Shown here: in pieces, positions 8,783 through 16,620 of the stretch
Position numbering within the stretch: the first letter of the stretch is position 1
Layout of the letters: the number at the start of each line of letters is the position of its first letter
Source: Candidatus Dechloromonas phosphoritropha
Lineage (GTDB): Bacteria; Pseudomonadota; Gammaproteobacteria; Burkholderiales; Rhodocyclaceae
DNA: 64,000 nt
NCBI GenBank assembly: GCA_016722705.1
Contig: JADKGN010000001.1
Span: 310,001 to 374,000 of the forward strand
Direction of reading: 5' to 3'
Notes under the pieces: model-generated
What the model saw: only the letters and a program-made list of their open reading frames with translations
What the model was told of the DNA's origin: nothing
The model's database searches: none
Position numbers and translations under genes: made by a program

Positions 8783-9091
8783 ATGGCCAAGGCAGGGGAA
8801 GGGTCGCGGGTGCGGCGTAGCGCGAGCGAATGGGAGGCGTTGCTGTCGCGATTTCCGGGCAGCGGTTTGAACGTTGCGACCTTCTGCAAACGCGAAGGGA
8901 TCAGCGATACCAGCTTCCATCGCTGGCGCACACGTCTGGGCATCGCCCTCGACAGTCAGGACAAGGCCAGCGGCCAGCCGGCCACCTTCGTCGACGTCGG
9001 CCCTCTGAGCACAACCACGGCGACGCCCGCTCGTTTCCACCTCACCCTCGACCTCGGCGGCGGCCTGATCCTGCAGCTGGAGCGCCGCTGA
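8783..9091 (+). CDS. tnpA: IS66 accessory protein TnpA (OrfA)
   Basis: A 102-aa protein, MAKAGEGSRVRRSASEWEAL..., with a helix-turn-helix-like core (GLNVATFCKREGISDTSFHRW) typical of the IS66 OrfA/InsA group. The start follows GGAGGCCAGG. Its stop overlaps the next start as TGATG at 9089-9093, so tnpB is translationally coupled. The protein is required for IS66 transposition, but its exact role is not settled. Confidence 0.85.
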   Translation: MAKAGEGSRVRRSASEWEALLSRFPGSGLNVATFCKREGISDTSFHRWRTRLGIALDSQDKASGQPATFVDVGPLSTTTATPARFHLTLDLGGGLILQLERR

Positions 9092-9468
9092 TGTTTTTCC
9101 CTGAAGGCCAAATCCGCGTCCAAGTCTATGGCCAGCCGGTCGACCTGCGCAAATCCTTCGACGGTCTGTACGCGATCACCCGTCATGTCCTCGGTCAGGA
9201 CCCGCTGAGCGGCCAGCTCTTCGTCTTCTTCAATCGCCGTGGCACTCAGGTGAAGGTGCTCTACTGGGATCGCAGCGGCTTCTGCCTGTGGGCCAAGCGT
9301 CTCGAAGAAGGCCGTTTCGTCGCCAACTGGGATAAAGTGCGCACGTGCGAAATCGACTGGACCGGTCTGAAACTGCTCCTCGAAGGGATCGAGCCGGGAC
9401 GCCGGAAGAAGCGTTATCACGCCTCTGGAGCGCCCATAAAAACGCTTCAAAACAGCGGCTTGTGTTAA
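9091..9468 (+). CDS. tnpB: IS66 accessory protein TnpB (OrfB)
   Basis: A 125-aa protein beginning MFFPEGQIRVQVYGQPVDLRK with the family block FVFFNRRGTQVKVLYWDRSG near the middle. This is the invariant IS66 Orf2 family. It starts inside the stop of tnpA (TGATG) and is followed nine bases later by tnpC. Length and sequence are normal for the family. Confidence 0.9.
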   Translation: MFFPEGQIRVQVYGQPVDLRKSFDGLYAITRHVLGQDPLSGQLFVFFNRRGTQVKVLYWDRSGFCLWAKRLEEGRFVANWDKVRTCEIDWTGLKLLLEGIEPGRRKKRYHASGAPIKTLQNSGLC

Positions 9469-9477
9469 AATGCACGC

Positions 9478-11055
9478 ATGGATTCAGCACGTTACCAGAC
9501 GGTTTACAACCTCGAACAAGCCGCGGCATTGTGCCCGCAAGAGGTGCTGGATCTGTGCCAGACGCTGTCTGCTGAAATCACCGCACTGAAGCAACAAATC
9601 GACTGGTTCAAGCGCCAGATCTTCGGCCAGAAAAGCGAACGACGCATCGACGTCACGCCGAGCGGCCAACTGAGTCTCGGCGAGTTCCCGACGCCCCCAC
9701 CAGGTTCTGAGTCACCAGGTCGCCCCGTCGCCGCGCATACCCGTCAGCCGACCAGCAAGCGTCCCAGTGACGAAAGCGTGCCCTTCTTCGACGAGAACCG
9801 CGTCCCAGTCGAAGTCGTCGAGCTCACCGCGCCGGAAGTCGAAGGCCTCTCTCCCGAGGACTACGAGGTCATCAGCCACAAGGACAGCTATCGCCTGGCG
9901 CAACGGCCGGGTAGCTACGTGGTGATCAAGTATCGCCGGCCGGTAATCAAGCTCAAGAGTAACCAGACACTGGTCTGCGCCAACGCGCCGGCCGGTGTCA
10001 TTGAGGGCAGCCGGGCCGACGTCAGCTTCGTCGCCGGACTGCTGATTGACAAATTTGCCTACCACCTGCCACTGTATCGCCAGCATCAACGCCTGGCCGA
10101 TGCGGGAATCACCGTCAGCCGGCCGTGGCTGACGCAGATCGGGCAACAGGGCATCACTCTGCTCGAACCGATCTACGAGGCGCAGTTTGCCTCGATCCGC
10201 AGCTCGCGCGTCAAGGCGATGGACGAGACGCCGATCAAGGCCGGACAGGGCGCACCCGGCAAGCTGAAAGCGGCGTACTTCTGGCCGGTGTATGGCGAAG
10301 GCGACGAAATCTGTTTCCCCTTCTTCGCCAGTCGCGAGTTCAAGCACGTCGAGGCGGCCCTCGGACTGACCGCCGCCGAAGGCGCGGTGCTGTTGTCGGA
10401 CGGCTATCAGGCCTACAGTCATTACGCGGCGCAGATCGGGATCACGCACGCCCAATGCTGGGCGCACACGCGTCGTAAGTTCTTTGACGCGCAAGACGCG
10501 GAACCAGAAGCGGCAGCGCAGGCACTCGCGCTCATTGGGGACCTGTATCAGGTCGAAGAGCGCATCCGCGAGCAAAAGCTCACCGGTGCAAGGAAGCGCG
10601 ACTATCGTCTGGAGCATGCCAAACCGATCGTCGAGCGTTTCTTCGCCTGGGTTGGCGAACGCTTCGCGGCGCAGGGGCTGTTACCGCGCAATCCGCTGAC
10701 CAGGGTGCTGGCCTACGCGCGCGATCGACGATGGGGACTGGAGGTCTTCCTCGCCGACCCGGACGTGCCGATCGACACCAATCACCTCGAACGCGCCCTG
10801 CGGGTGATTCCCATGGGGCGCCGCTCCTGGCTGTTCTGCTGGACGGAGTTCGGCGCCAGGCAGGTCGGGATCATCCAGAGCCTGATCGTTACCTGTCGGC
10901 TGCATCAGATCGACCCCTACGATTATCTCGTCGATGTCCTGCAGCGCGTCGCCGAGCACCCCGCCGACCGCGTCCATGAACTCACGCCACGGGTCTGGAA
11001 AGAACTGTTCGCTCAGAACCCGCTGCGCTCGCCTTTGTACGCGTTGCCGAAGTAG
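9478..11055 (+). CDS. tnpC: IS66 transposase TnpC, intact
   Basis: A 525-aa DDE transposase. The N-terminal leucine-rich coiled part (LCQTLSAEITALKQQIDWFK) is followed by a zinc-binding/IS66 N-terminal domain. The catalytic domain contains VKAMDETPIKAG (first Asp), VLLSDGYQAYSHYA (second Asp) and the C-terminal DTNHLERALRVIPMGRRSW with the Glu. The C-terminal tail (RVHELTPRVWKELFAQNP) is complete, unlike the two other copies in the window, so this copy is the likely source of transposase for them. Confidence 0.92.
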   Translation: MDSARYQTVYNLEQAAALCPQEVLDLCQTLSAEITALKQQIDWFKRQIFGQKSERRIDVTPSGQLSLGEFPTPPPGSESPGRPVAAHTRQPTSKRPSDESVPFFDENRVPVEVVELTAPEVEGLSPEDYEVISHKDSYRLAQRPGSYVVIKYRRPVIKLKSNQTLVCANAPAGVIEGSRADVSFVAGLLIDKFAYHLPLYRQHQRLADAGITVSRPWLTQIGQQGITLLEPIYEAQFASIRSSRVKAMDETPIKAGQGAPGKLKAAYFWPVYGEGDEICFPFFASREFKHVEAALGLTAAEGAVLLSDGYQAYSHYAAQIGITHAQCWAHTRRKFFDAQDAEPEAAAQALALIGDLYQVEERIREQKLTGARKRDYRLEHAKPIVERFFAWVGERFAAQGLLPRNPLTRVLAYARDRRWGLEVFLADPDVPIDTNHLERALRVIPMGRRSWLFCWTEFGARQVGIIQSLIVTCRLHQIDPYDYLVDVLQRVAEHPADRVHELTPRVWKELFAQNPLRSPLYALPK

Positions 11056-11447
11056 GGGCGCTCGACGCCGCGTAGTTGCCGGTTACGACGAATGTTCGAC
11101 CGGCAGACAAATCGCTGAAGAAAATCAAGGCGAGACTGACGGAACTGACACAGCGGGAACTGACTGCCATCCCCTTGAGCGACATTGTGGGAAATGTGAA
11201 CCGAAGCCTGAGAGGCTGGGTGAACTACTTCCACTATCGGAACTCAAGTCAGGTAATGAGCAAAGTCAGGCAGCATGCGGAAGACCGGTTGCGAACCCAC
11301 TTGATGAAGCGCCACAAGGTGAAGGACAGAGGAACCGGCCTGTGCCGATTCCCGCGCCGCGATCTCTATGCGCGTTACGGGCTGTACAAAGTTTCCGGGA
11401 CAGCGGGCTGGAACTCGGCGCATGCCCCGGCATGAAGAACATCGGAA

Positions 11448-11518
11448 AGCCGTGTGCGGGAGAACCGCATGCACGGTTTGATGAGGGAGGGCAGGCGAAA
11501 GCCTGTTCTCTACTCTAC
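11448..11518 (+). ncRNA. Group II intron domains V and VI
   Basis: AGCCGTGTGCGGGAGAACCG (11448-11467) with its complement GCATGCACGGTTT forms the conserved 34-nt domain V hairpin with the AGC triad and GAGA-type loop. It is followed by a second hairpin (GAGGGAGGGCAGGCGAAAGCCTGTTCTC) as domain VI and ends near CTAC. Its position 13 nt after the maturase stop is as usual for bacterial introns. Confidence 0.85.
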
Positions 11519-11654
11519 TCTTTAGTTCTGACCTCTTTTGTTGGACAGGCTACGAGTATAGCCGTACCCGCAGCCCGCTGATTTGATGTGGTTTTGCCGG
11601 CTCCGTGTCGAATGTGTTGATCATTAACGATCGGCGGCCGGCGCCGGAAGCTTG

Positions 11655-12392
11655 CTAGCGGTAGCGGCCAACGAACCCGGGGAGACCGGCAGCCTCGGGA
11701 GAACTGGCCAGATACCGCGCGTAGGCGATTTGATCCTTGTGGTCGCCAGGGTCTTTCTTCTTGATGTCGTCAAGGGTCATCTTCATGCTGTCTTCTTTCT
11801 TGCACGTCAATTGTTCATCAAAGATCACGCGGGTGCGGAAGAAACTGCCCCACTTGAACTCGGCAAAAATTGCGTTGTTGGGGTCTTTGATGTAGCCGAA
11901 TTTCTCACGTACGACCCACGAGAGACTGCGGTAAAGGTCGTTGTCGAGGTCTTTTACATGCTTTTTCAGGGTGTCCGGATTGAACGGCCCCGCGCCCATG
12001 GCATCGAAGGGGTAGACCCAATTGTTGGTGGCCATTTCCTTCCAGAAGCGGTTCCCTTTGATCCCACTCCAGTTGCGCGTAACGACGACCGGGACATCTA
12101 CGTCGCCCTTGGCGCGCCACAGGGATATGGTCAGATGGTGGTGGTCGATCAAGTAGTACTGGGCATCGTTCCCGATAATCACGGGGACAGCGCGCGGCAG
12201 CAGGTAGTTCGCCAACTGGTCGCTGTCTTTTATACTCTCTATTCTTTTCACCTTTGCGTCAACCTCGTCCATGCCTACAGCATTCTGGGTGGGACGCAGT
12301 TCACTGAGCTTGAGATACCCAATTGTGCCCTGCGGACTGTCGGGCTTTATCCCGGGGAGAAAGCCACATACGTTGTCATTTTTGTTGGCCAT
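11655..12392 (-). CDS. ParB-like nuclease-domain protein (ParBc_2 type)
   Basis: A 245-aa protein. Residues about 25-130 resemble the ParB/Srx fold of the ParBc_2 family, with a central YYLIDHHHLTISLWRAKG block in place of the usual ERxR motif. The rest is helical and charged with a lysine-rich tail. No signal peptide is seen. The start MANKNDNVC has an AGGAGT ribosome site. It stands alone between the intron fragment and an IS4 element, both convergent or unrelated to it. Members are often annotated as putative nucleases, but biochemical function is not established. Confidence 0.7.
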   Translation of the reverse strand: MANKNDNVCGFLPGIKPDSPQGTIGYLKLSELRPTQNAVGMDEVDAKVKRIESIKDSDQLANYLLPRAVPVIIGNDAQYYLIDHHHLTISLWRAKGDVDVPVVVTRNWSGIKGNRFWKEMATNNWVYPFDAMGAGPFNPDTLKKHVKDLDNDLYRSLSWVVREKFGYIKDPNNAIFAEFKWGSFFRTRVIFDEQLTCKKEDSMKMTLDDIKKKDPGDHKDQIAYARYLASSPEAAGLPGFVGRYR

Positions 12393-12743
12393 CGATTACT
12401 CCTGATTGGTTGAGGCAATAAAAAGAAGGTCTGGGTGTCCAGGCAGAATACGTCCGTGTCTTGAGCAACGGGGCGCTTCACAATACTAAAGCACGCGGGT
12501 CCGAGATGGCACGTCGATCAGGACAGAAAAGCCACTCCTGGCTCGGGCGTGTCAATGACTAGAGGGCCAAGAAATCCAACCGCGCCGCGAAAAGTATATG
12601 TTCCTCCAGCGGCCGTGGTCAATCGTTGATCTTGCCAGCGTGCCCTGTGCTGCGGTCAACTGTCCAGAAAGGGTATTTTTCAGTTTTTTCGTTGCTGAGT
12701 TGCCGCACCAATGATTTTTTTGGGAACAACCGGGGACAGCCCA
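12393..12743. other. Non-coding stretch between the ParB-like gene and IS4
   Basis: I see no convincing gene in these 350 bases. The last 11 bases before the IS (GGGACAGCCCA) are a diverged form of the GGGACAGACCC target repeat found between and after the two IS4 elements. Confidence 0.5.
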
Positions 12744-14253
12744 GAATGGCACTTACTTAAGCTTTTTTGGGTGCCCATGGCGCTGGATATCCTCCCGTGC
12801 CATAGGGCGTGGTCTCATCAATAATGGGTAGGCATTGCGGCGTCGCTTGAGGGCACGAGGCTCGATGCGGCCTGGGCGATTGCCGACGGTTTGCTGGGCA
12901 ATGAGGGCGAAGAGTTGGCTGGGGTGTGCGATGCCACCATGATAGGCATGAGGCGCCCAGGCGAGCCAGACTTGCACGGCATGCTTGAAGCTCAACTGAC
13001 GGGGCAAGAGGCCGCTTTGTAGCGCCGCTTGAGCCATCATCAAGCGGATCAAATTGTAGGCGAGCAGATAGACCCAGATTTCCTTCACGGCCATGGCTGG
13101 CGTTTGGCAGCCCAGTTGCTCCATGCCCAAGGTGGTCTTGATGTTGCGCAGATCAAGTTCAACATGCCAGCGATCCCGATACAGGCGTTTGATGGCCTCC
13201 TTGGATGTTTGCTTTGGACACAGAAAGGTCGTGACGAGTGTCTTGCCCCCCGCCCGAAGCTCGCGAACCGTGACACTGGCCGGTGCCTGCGCGTAATCCT
13301 CCTGAGACATCCAGTCTGGCTTGATGCCTGGTTTGGATAAAACCAGCAGGTGGTCACGCTCCCCCAGTCGCTGGCCGAGGCAATAATCGGTGGTGCGTTG
13401 GCGTGATCCGTGTTGTTCAAAGACGGCATCAACCCCTCGCTCGATCAGCGCGCAGAGCAGGAAGTAGGTGGCAAAGAACGCATCGCCCACCAGCACATCG
13501 CCGCGCACCAAGGTGTCGATCTGGCGGCGCAGCAAGGACTGCTCGTCGCTGCCTTTGCCGCGACAGGCGCTGATCGCGGCATTGAGCACAGCACCGCTGC
13601 CCAGGCAGATCAGGCCGACGATCCGGCATTGCGGGAATCCCAATCCAGCCTTCTGGCTACCGGGCTGCGGGAAGTCGGCCTGATTGGCGTCAGTATCGGG
13701 CATGATCACCGTGGCCCCATCCACCAATCGTACCGGACGCCCCCGCCAGTGCCATGCCGCCGGGGCATGGGCCGTTAGCCATTGCCCGGTCTGATGGGTC
13801 AAGGTACTGACCATCGACGTCGGCACGCGTTGGCGAGCCCGGCAGTAGGCGCCGGTATGGGAGCTGCAGGGCGTGAGTCCGGCGATCAGGCGCTTGATCG
13901 CCCCTTCATTGACGGCGCGTTGGCAGGAGCGGTCGGCGCTGAGGGCTTGCGCCAAAAACATCGATAGCGTTTCAGTGGGCGGAAACAGTCGCTCTCGGTG
14001 CGGCGGCAAGGCCAACTCCACGGCATCGAAGAGTTCCGGCCCAGTCAATAGATCGAAAAACGCGTGGGCATCTACGCTGTTGGCCTTCGCCGAAATCGCG
14101 TGACGTTGCCGGGTGATGGCTTTGTGAGTAGCATGCATTGGGGCTGATTCCTCGGGTGACAGTCGGGTGTTTGGCGACTCCAACTTATCACGCGTCGATT
14201 CAGCCTGCTTTATCAATTACATCAGTATGTTGGGGCTTAAGTAAGTGCCATTC
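12744..14253 (-). mobile_element. IS4-family insertion sequence A
   Basis: The 1510-bp element is bounded by inverted repeats GAATGGCACTTACTTAAGC and its complement. It has exactly the same length as element B at 14265-15774, from which it is separated by the 11-bp GGGACAGACCC. Confidence 0.85.
12753..14216 (-). CDS. IS4-family transposase A
   Basis: A 487-aa DDE transposase. Visible are the N-terminal block FFDLLTGPELFDAVE, VRLVDGATVIMPDT (first Asp), DVLVGDAFFATYFLL (second Asp) and YRDRWHVELDLRNIKTTLGM, the Y-R-E-K signature of IS4 with the catalytic Glu. The reading frame is complete. It is clearly related to the neighbouring transposase B but differs along its whole length, so the two are separate insertions of related elements. 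Confidence 0.9.
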   Translation of the reverse strand: MIKQAESTRDKLESPNTRLSPEESAPMHATHKAITRQRHAISAKANSVDAHAFFDLLTGPELFDAVELALPPHRERLFPPTETLSMFLAQALSADRSCQRAVNEGAIKRLIAGLTPCSSHTGAYCRARQRVPTSMVSTLTHQTGQWLTAHAPAAWHWRGRPVRLVDGATVIMPDTDANQADFPQPGSQKAGLGFPQCRIVGLICLGSGAVLNAAISACRGKGSDEQSLLRRQIDTLVRGDVLVGDAFFATYFLLCALIERGVDAVFEQHGSRQRTTDYCLGQRLGERDHLLVLSKPGIKPDWMSQEDYAQAPASVTVRELRAGGKTLVTTFLCPKQTSKEAIKRLYRDRWHVELDLRNIKTTLGMEQLGCQTPAMAVKEIWVYLLAYNLIRLMMAQAALQSGLLPRQLSFKHAVQVWLAWAPHAYHGGIAHPSQLFALIAQQTVGNRPGRIEPRALKRRRNAYPLLMRPRPMAREDIQRHGHPKKLK

Positions 14254-14264
14254 GGGACAGACCC
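14254..14264. repeat. 11-bp target repeat shared by the two IS4 elements
   Basis: GGGACAGACCC lies between A and B and again immediately right of B (15775-15785). A variant GGGACAGCCCA precedes A. Eleven bases is a normal IS4 target duplication length. Confidence 0.75.
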
Positions 14265-15774
14265 GAATGGCACTTACTTAAGCTTTTTGAGATGTCCATT
14301 TTTCATGACGATAGCTTTGGCGAGATTACGTGGTTTGGTGAGCATTGGATAGGGTTTAGGTCGTCGTTTGACGGCGCGAGGCTCGATCCGGCCCGGTCGG
14401 TTACCGACCTGTTGTTGGGCGATTAAAACGAATAGTTCGCTGTGTATGTCGTGATGGCTGCGGCTCGCAAAGGGTGCCCAGGCGAGCCAGATTTGCACGG
14501 TATGCTTGAAGCTCAGTTGGCGCGGCAATCTGTGGGAGAGCATTGCAGCCTGAGCCATCATTAACCGAATCAGATTGTAGGCGAGGAGATAGACCCAGAT
14601 TTCCTTGATCGCCATCGCAGGCGTCAGGCAACTCAGTCGTTCCATGCCGAGCGTGGTCTTGATGTTGCGCAGATCGAGTTCAACGTGCCAGCGATCCCGA
14701 TAGAGCGATTTCAAGGCAGTCTTGTCGGTTTGTTTTGGGCAAAGCAATGTCGTCACCCGTGTCTTGCCACCGACCCGAAGCTCGCGTACGGTCAGACTCT
14801 CGGGGGCCTGATCGTAGTCGGCCTGAGGCATCCAGTCGGGTTTGCTGACGGGTTTTGGCAGCACGATCAGATGATCGCACTGCCCCAACTGCCGACCTCG
14901 GCAAAAATCGGTGGTGCGTTGCCGCGCGCCATTTTGTTCAAACACCGCATCAATGCACCGCTCGCGCAATGAGCAGAGGAGAAAATAGGTGGCGTAGAAG
15001 GCGTCGCCCAACAGTAAATCACCCTGCTCCAGAGAATCGAATATCGAACGCAGCAACGACTGCTCATCGCTGCCCTTGCCCCGACAGGAGCCGGTCGCGG
15101 CATTGAGGACCGCCCCGCTACCCAAACAAACGAGCCCAACGATCCGGCACTGCGGGAAACCCAGCCCCGGCTTCTGGCTCGTCGGTTGCGGGTAGACGAC
15201 CTGATTGTCTGAGGTGTCGGGCATTACGACGGTCGTCCCGTCCACCAGACGGACGGGACGACCCCGCCAATGCCAAGCTGTCGGCGCCTGCGTGGCGACT
15301 CTTTGCCCCACGTGGCACGCCAGTGTACTGATCATCTTCGAAGGCAAGCGCTTTCGCGCCCGGCAATAGGCGCCCGTGTGGGTGCTGCCCGGCACCAGGC
15401 CGCCAACCAGGCATTTGACCGCACGGTCATTGACTGCCTTCTGGCAGGAACGATCGGTGCTCAGCGCTTGGGCCAGAAACATCGACAACGTCTCCGTCGG
15501 GGGATATTGCCTTTCTCGGTGGGGCGGCAGTTCAGATTCCACGGCATCGAACAATTCCGGCCCCATCAACAGGTTGAAAAACGCATAGGCGTCGCTCTGG
15601 GCAGCGTGGGCCTTGACCGTTCGGTGTTGCTGTGCGCGTGTACTGCGGATAGGATGCATTTGGGCTGGCTCATCGTGGGCGGGTTGGGTGTTTGGCGACG
15701 CCAACTTATCACGCGTCGATCCAGCCTGTTTCATCATTTGCATCAAAGAGTTGAATGTTAAGTAAGTGCCATTC
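14265..15774 (-). mobile_element. IS4-family insertion sequence B
   Basis: The 1510-bp element has ends GAATGGCACTTACTTAAGC and TTAAGTAAGTGCCATTC, flanked on both sides by GGGACAGACCC. Confidence 0.85.
14274..15746 (-). CDS. IS4-family transposase B
   Basis: This is a 490-aa paralogue of transposase A with the same blocks: FFNLLMGPELFDAVE, VRLVDGTTVVMPDT (Asp), DLLLGDAFYATYFLL (Asp) and YRDRWHVELDLRNIKTTLGM (Y-R-E-K). Full length with no frameshift, so likely functional. Confidence 0.9.
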   Translation of the reverse strand: MMQMMKQAGSTRDKLASPNTQPAHDEPAQMHPIRSTRAQQHRTVKAHAAQSDAYAFFNLLMGPELFDAVESELPPHRERQYPPTETLSMFLAQALSTDRSCQKAVNDRAVKCLVGGLVPGSTHTGAYCRARKRLPSKMISTLACHVGQRVATQAPTAWHWRGRPVRLVDGTTVVMPDTSDNQVVYPQPTSQKPGLGFPQCRIVGLVCLGSGAVLNAATGSCRGKGSDEQSLLRSIFDSLEQGDLLLGDAFYATYFLLCSLRERCIDAVFEQNGARQRTTDFCRGRQLGQCDHLIVLPKPVSKPDWMPQADYDQAPESLTVRELRVGGKTRVTTLLCPKQTDKTALKSLYRDRWHVELDLRNIKTTLGMERLSCLTPAMAIKEIWVYLLAYNLIRLMMAQAAMLSHRLPRQLSFKHTVQIWLAWAPFASRSHHDIHSELFVLIAQQQVGNRPGRIEPRAVKRRPKPYPMLTKPRNLAKAIVMKNGHLKKLK

Positions 15775-15895
15775 GGGACAGACCCTGAGGTTTCTCCTCA
15801 TGGTTTGCGACTTATTCAACGGGTTGAAGACAAATATTCACGCGGAGAATGAGGAGTAGACTCGTCGCTTTGGGTAAATCGTCAAGGGTTGCCCC

Positions 15896-16088
15896 CTACG
15901 TCAGAATAGTTGTCGCCTCGATAGAATCTCCCCCCAGGGCGGCGACAAAGGATGGAAATGGCAAGGTACTCAGAGAAGTTCAAAGGTAGAGCGGTAGCAC
16001 GATTGTTGGCGCCGGAAAATGCAGCAGTAGATGTGGTGGCCCGTGAAGTAGGCATTGGTTCGGGAACCCTTGAGCGTTGGCGAGATGA
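15896..16088 (+). mobile_element. Left-end fragment of the IS3 element found at 52.7 kb
   Basis: TACGTCAGAATAGTTGTCGC and the first 45 codons of orfA (ATG at 15952, MEMARYSEKFKGRAVARLLA...) match 52716-52908 almost exactly. The match stops at GAGATGAC. In the full copy this is just before a perfect hairpin inside orfA. Confidence 0.85.
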
Positions 16089-16406
16089 CCGGATCATTAT
16101 CACGGGCACGCTGCCGGGCGTGTGCTACGCGGAAGGAATGACGAGTTTTTTGTATGCACATGGAGTTCGCGTGTTTGACTACCCGCGCTTTGCTGAACCG
16201 CTGCGGGATCGCATCCGTGAGCGGGCGCAGGAGGTACCCCTTGGGCAATGTCGCGGCAACTCAAGCGACTTCGCGTGCTCGGAATGATCAAGAAGGTGGC
16301 GCATACCTATCGTTATTACCTGACTCGTCTGGGACGCTCAGCCATCGCCGCCGCTTGCTCGCTTACCCGTTTCAACATCATCCCTGCCATGGCTGCTACC
16401 CAATGA
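16089..16406 (+). pseudogene. Internally deleted gene of an uncharacterised family
   Basis: Two pieces of one protein seem to be joined. The first reads RIIITGTLPGVCYAEGMTS, then HGVRVFDYPRFAEPLRDRI. The second, in another frame from 16247, reads MSRQLKRLRVLGMIKKVAHT then YRYYLTRLGRSAIAAAC and looks like a C-terminal winged-helix end. The large middle is missing. A related N-terminus seems to occur at 26760-26952 (GFDRVIFKGYLTSMFPDGAF). I do not know the function of this family. Confidence 0.5.
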
Positions 16407-16438
16407 ATTCCTCGCATGATTTGTCATGACTGAAGTTG

Positions 16439-16612
16439 TTAGTGGCTAAAGCTGACTTTTACCTCAAACGCAATCTCTACGTCCCCGGGCCAGCCGGTTC
16501 CGACAAGGCTATGGATTTCTTCGGGAATCACCACTTCGGTCGCTAGCGCCGTTTTCGCCACGGTGCCATGGCAATCGGTGCGTAGTTCCCCGCGGTGTCG
16601 TCGGTCTGGTCC
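16439..16612 (-). other. Possible small ORF or gene end after the lipase gene
   Basis: Downstream of the lipase-like gene on the same strand, a frame reads ...ELRTDCHGTVAKTALATE, then VVIPEEIHSLVGTGWPGD and VEIAFEVKVSFSH-stop. The sequence looks protein-like, but no start codon with a ribosome site is evident. It could be a truncated 3' gene end. Confidence 0.3.
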
Positions 16613-16620
16613 GCGCCGAC

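Larger units (their letters stand above)
8694..11086 (+). mobile_element. IS66-family insertion sequence, intact copy
   Basis: This 2393-bp element has ends GTAACCGGTAACTCTGCGGC and, reversed, GTAACCGGCAACTACGCGGC. It carries the canonical three-gene IS66 set (tnpA, tnpB, tnpC). It is the reference for the broken copies at 53873-58698. Confidence 0.92.
8424..11435 (+). pseudogene. ltrA: Group II intron reverse transcriptase/maturase, truncated and IS66-split
   Basis: Part one (8424-8693) reads HILDRIWQRHDLKGKLQAH, then VRYADDFVV (the catalytic YADD) and FLDFTIQMSRGAKAGKPYPN. Part two (11088-11435) resumes with VRPADKSLKKIKARLTELT, then RSLRGWVNYFHYRNSS, the maturase X-domain signature. Joining the parts restores codons CCG AAT GTT CGA at the insertion point. 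CGAATGT is present on both sides of IS66, consistent with an imperfect 7-8 bp target duplication. The N-terminal RT motifs are absent. Confidence 0.85.
8421..11518 (+). mobile_element. 3' portion of a group II intron, split by IS66
   Basis: The piece contains a reverse transcriptase/maturase frame with the YADD active site, interrupted at 8694-11086 by an IS66 element. It ends with domain V and VI RNA. The 5' intron half (domain I and the N-terminal RT) is missing, replaced at about 8420 by IS110 sequence. It cannot self-splice or retrohome. Confidence 0.85.

Noticed and set aside
9712..10617. 301-codon minus-strand frame opposite IS66 tnpC
   Set aside because: It recurs with the element (56775-57680 on the other strand) and is explained by codon bias of tnpC.
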